Assembly (NCBI RefSeq): GCF_012102705.1
Contig: NZ_JAAVTA010000004.1
Coordinates: forward strand, 124,001-188,000
Source: Haematospirillum sp. H1815
GTDB lineage: Bacteria; Pseudomonadota; Alphaproteobacteria; Rhodospirillales; Rhodospirillaceae
DNA length: 64,000 nucleotides
Direction of reading: 5' to 3'
The position numbers and the translations under genes were made by a program. This document shows, in pieces, positions 62,800 to 64,000 of this stretch (the stretch's first letter is position 1; the number at the start of each line of letters is the position of its first letter). Under the pieces are notes generated by a model. The model was given only the letters and a program-made list of their open reading frames with translations, made no database searches and was not told the origin of the DNA.

Positions 62800-64000
62800 C
62801 TAACGCACCTCCTGCCCTGCCATAACCTGCTCACGCATGGATCCAAAAACACCAAGCATGCCCAATGATGGAACCGGAGACAGGTATGTACCGACAACAA
62901 CGGCCACGGCAGAGAAGACGAAACCAGGCACTAGTTCATAAAGGCCGAACAACGGGCCCGGAGCAGCACCGAACCATTCGCCATGGCTCCACGCAATCAC
63001 GGTTACGGCCCCCGTTAACATCCCGGCCAGAGCCCCATAGCGGGTCATGGAAGGCCACAACAGGGACAAAAGAACAACAGGACCAAAAGCCGCACCAAAA
63101 CCAGCCCAAGCATAACCAACCAGCCCCAGAACGCGGCTTTGCGGGTCACGGGCAATCAAGATTGCCACAATGGCTACAACCAGGACCATGGCACGCCCGA
63201 CCCAGACCAGCTCTGCCTGACTGGCATTTTTGCGCACAAACGGCTTGTACAAATCCTCTGTAAGGGCAGAGGAACAAACCAGAAGCTGACAGGACAAGGT
63301 ACTCATGACGGCTGACAGAATAGCCGACAACAAAACACCTGCTATCCATGGATTGAACAGTACCTGTGACAGCTGGATGAAAACGCGCTCCCGGTTCTCG
63401 GTAACAGGGCCGGAAAGGCCTGTATGTTCAGCAAAATAGGCTGACCCGAAGAATCCAACCAGTACCGCACCCACCAGGCACAGGATCATCCAGGTCATAC
63501 CAATACGCCGGGCTCTGGGAATGGAGCGAACCGAGTCAACGGCCATAAAACGGGCAAGAATGTGGGGCTGCCCCATATAACCCAGTCCCCACCCCAGCAG
63601 GGATACAATGCCAACGATGGTCATATTACCAAACATATCGGTAGCTTGCGCATTGACCTGCAGAACCTTGTCAACAGCACTATCCAGCCCGCCAAGCTCT
63701 CCGACCACAACAAATGGAACCAGCAGCAGTGCCATGATCATCAAGGATGCCTGAATGGTATCCGTCCAACTGACAGCCAGAAAACCGCCAACCAGCACAT
63801 AGACGATGGTTGCTGCCGCACCGGCCCAGAGCGCCACTTCGTACGACAGCCCAAATGTTCCTTCAAACAAACGGGCACTGGCGACCATGCCTGATGCACA
63901 GTACATCGTGAAAAAGAACAGGATAAGTACAGCAGAGATCACCCGCAGGACGCGACTGTCATCCTCGAAGCGGGCTGTGAAATAATCTGGCAACGTCAGG
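62800..64000 (-). CDS. putP: Sodium/proline symporter PutP (5' end outside window)
   Basis: Sodium:solute symporter of the PutP branch. About 400 residues are visible; the first 100 or so lie off the right edge, as the frame continues through TLPDYFTARFEDDSRVLRVI. Family blocks include MYCASGMVASARLFEGTFGL, ALWAGAAATIVYVLVGGFLA, SWTDTIQASLMI and the later LSAILSAVMSTLSCQLLVCS that forms part of the Na2 site. Around ten hydrophobic helices remain. PutP imports proline as a carbon or nitrogen source or osmolyte; putA is not in the window. Its stop is 42 nt from the export operon promoter. Confidence 0.94.
   Translation of the reverse strand, partial: LTLPDYFTARFEDDSRVLRVISAVLILFFFTMYCASGMVASARLFEGTFGLSYEVALWAGAAATIVYVLVGGFLAVSWTDTIQASLMIMALLLVPFVVVGELGGLDSAVDKVLQVNAQATDMFGNMTIVGIVSLLGWGLGYMGQPHILARFMAVDSVRSIPRARRIGMTWMILCLVGAVLVGFFGSAYFAEHTGLSGPVTENRERVFIQLSQVLFNPWIAGVLLSAILSAVMSTLSCQLLVCSSALTEDLYKPFVRKNASQAELVWVGRAMVLVVAIVAILIARDPQSRVLGLVGYAWAGFGAAFGPVVLLSLLWPSMTRYGALAGMLTGAVTVIAWSHGEWFGAAPGPLFGLYELVPGFVFSAVAVVVGTYLSPVPSLGMLGVFGSMREQVMAGQEVR

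Noticed and set aside
1-64000. CRISPR arrays, insertion sequences, phage genes, rRNA, known riboswitches, toxin-antitoxin or restriction genes
   Set aside because: I looked on both strands and found no regularly spaced repeats, transposase or integrase motifs, or conserved RNA cores such as TPP or SAM boxes. Absence by eye is not proof; a covariance and profile search would settle it.

Overview
The window is a dense, mostly operonic stretch of bacterial chromosome of moderate GC content. It looks alphaproteobacterial, most likely Rhodospirillales-like. The grounds are a ChpT-type phosphotransferase, a large CheA next to it, two soluble chemoreceptors, a TipN-like two-helix/coiled-coil protein, a class-I-type dihydroorotase, and gene sequences that read as alphaproteobacterial. 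No ribosomal RNA, CRISPR array, insertion sequence, prophage or integrase gene was seen. The only RNA genes are two identical tRNA-Pro(CGG) genes.

Layout. 1-2428: the 3'-truncated cheA and chpT (leftward). 2633-9741: hrpB helicase followed by a translationally coupled biotin operon, bioF, a short BioH-like esterase, bioC, bioD, bioA. 9748-18804: soluble PAS chemoreceptor, tex-greB, a MerR regulator divergent from an ABC-2 exporter pair and tenA, and a dihydroorotase. 18902-24512: leftward glycosyltransferase operon (GT4, GT9, GT2, GT4) ending in an asparagine-synthase-type amidotransferase, probably for lipopolysaccharide core or a surface glycan. 24699-36866: ygfZ, a CZB-type chemoreceptor, ppdK, glyQS, a tRNA1(Val) methyltransferase, a polyprenyl synthase, two tRNA-Pro genes, grxD and rpsD. 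37036-41618: a FocA-type channel with an attenuator-like leader, an unknown gene, trmJ, a DUF2927-like lipoprotein-size protein and a CPBP membrane protease.

41679-46771 is an arginine module. A substrate-binding lipoprotein, permease and ATPase lead directly into argG and argH as one overlapping leftward operon, and argR is divergent from it. The short intergenic region holds two back-to-back sigma70-type promoters, with an ARG-box-like site just downstream of each -10. This is the clearest regulatory circuit in the window, and a hexameric ArgR is unusual for an alphaproteobacterium.

46803-62693 begins with the large coiled-coil protein and continues with an exopolysaccharide or O-antigen locus. 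It holds a WecG/TagA-type transferase, three more glycosyltransferases, a Wzx-like flippase, two Wzy/ligase-family membrane proteins, a Wzc-type chain-length regulator fused to a tyrosine autokinase, a minimal Wza-type export protein, an outer-membrane beta-barrel and two unrecognised proteins. The right edge cuts a leftward PutP sodium/proline symporter. Many neighbouring genes overlap by ATGA, TGATG or TAATG, so translational coupling is a general feature here. Several convergent gene pairs end in short DNA dyads or bidirectional terminators.
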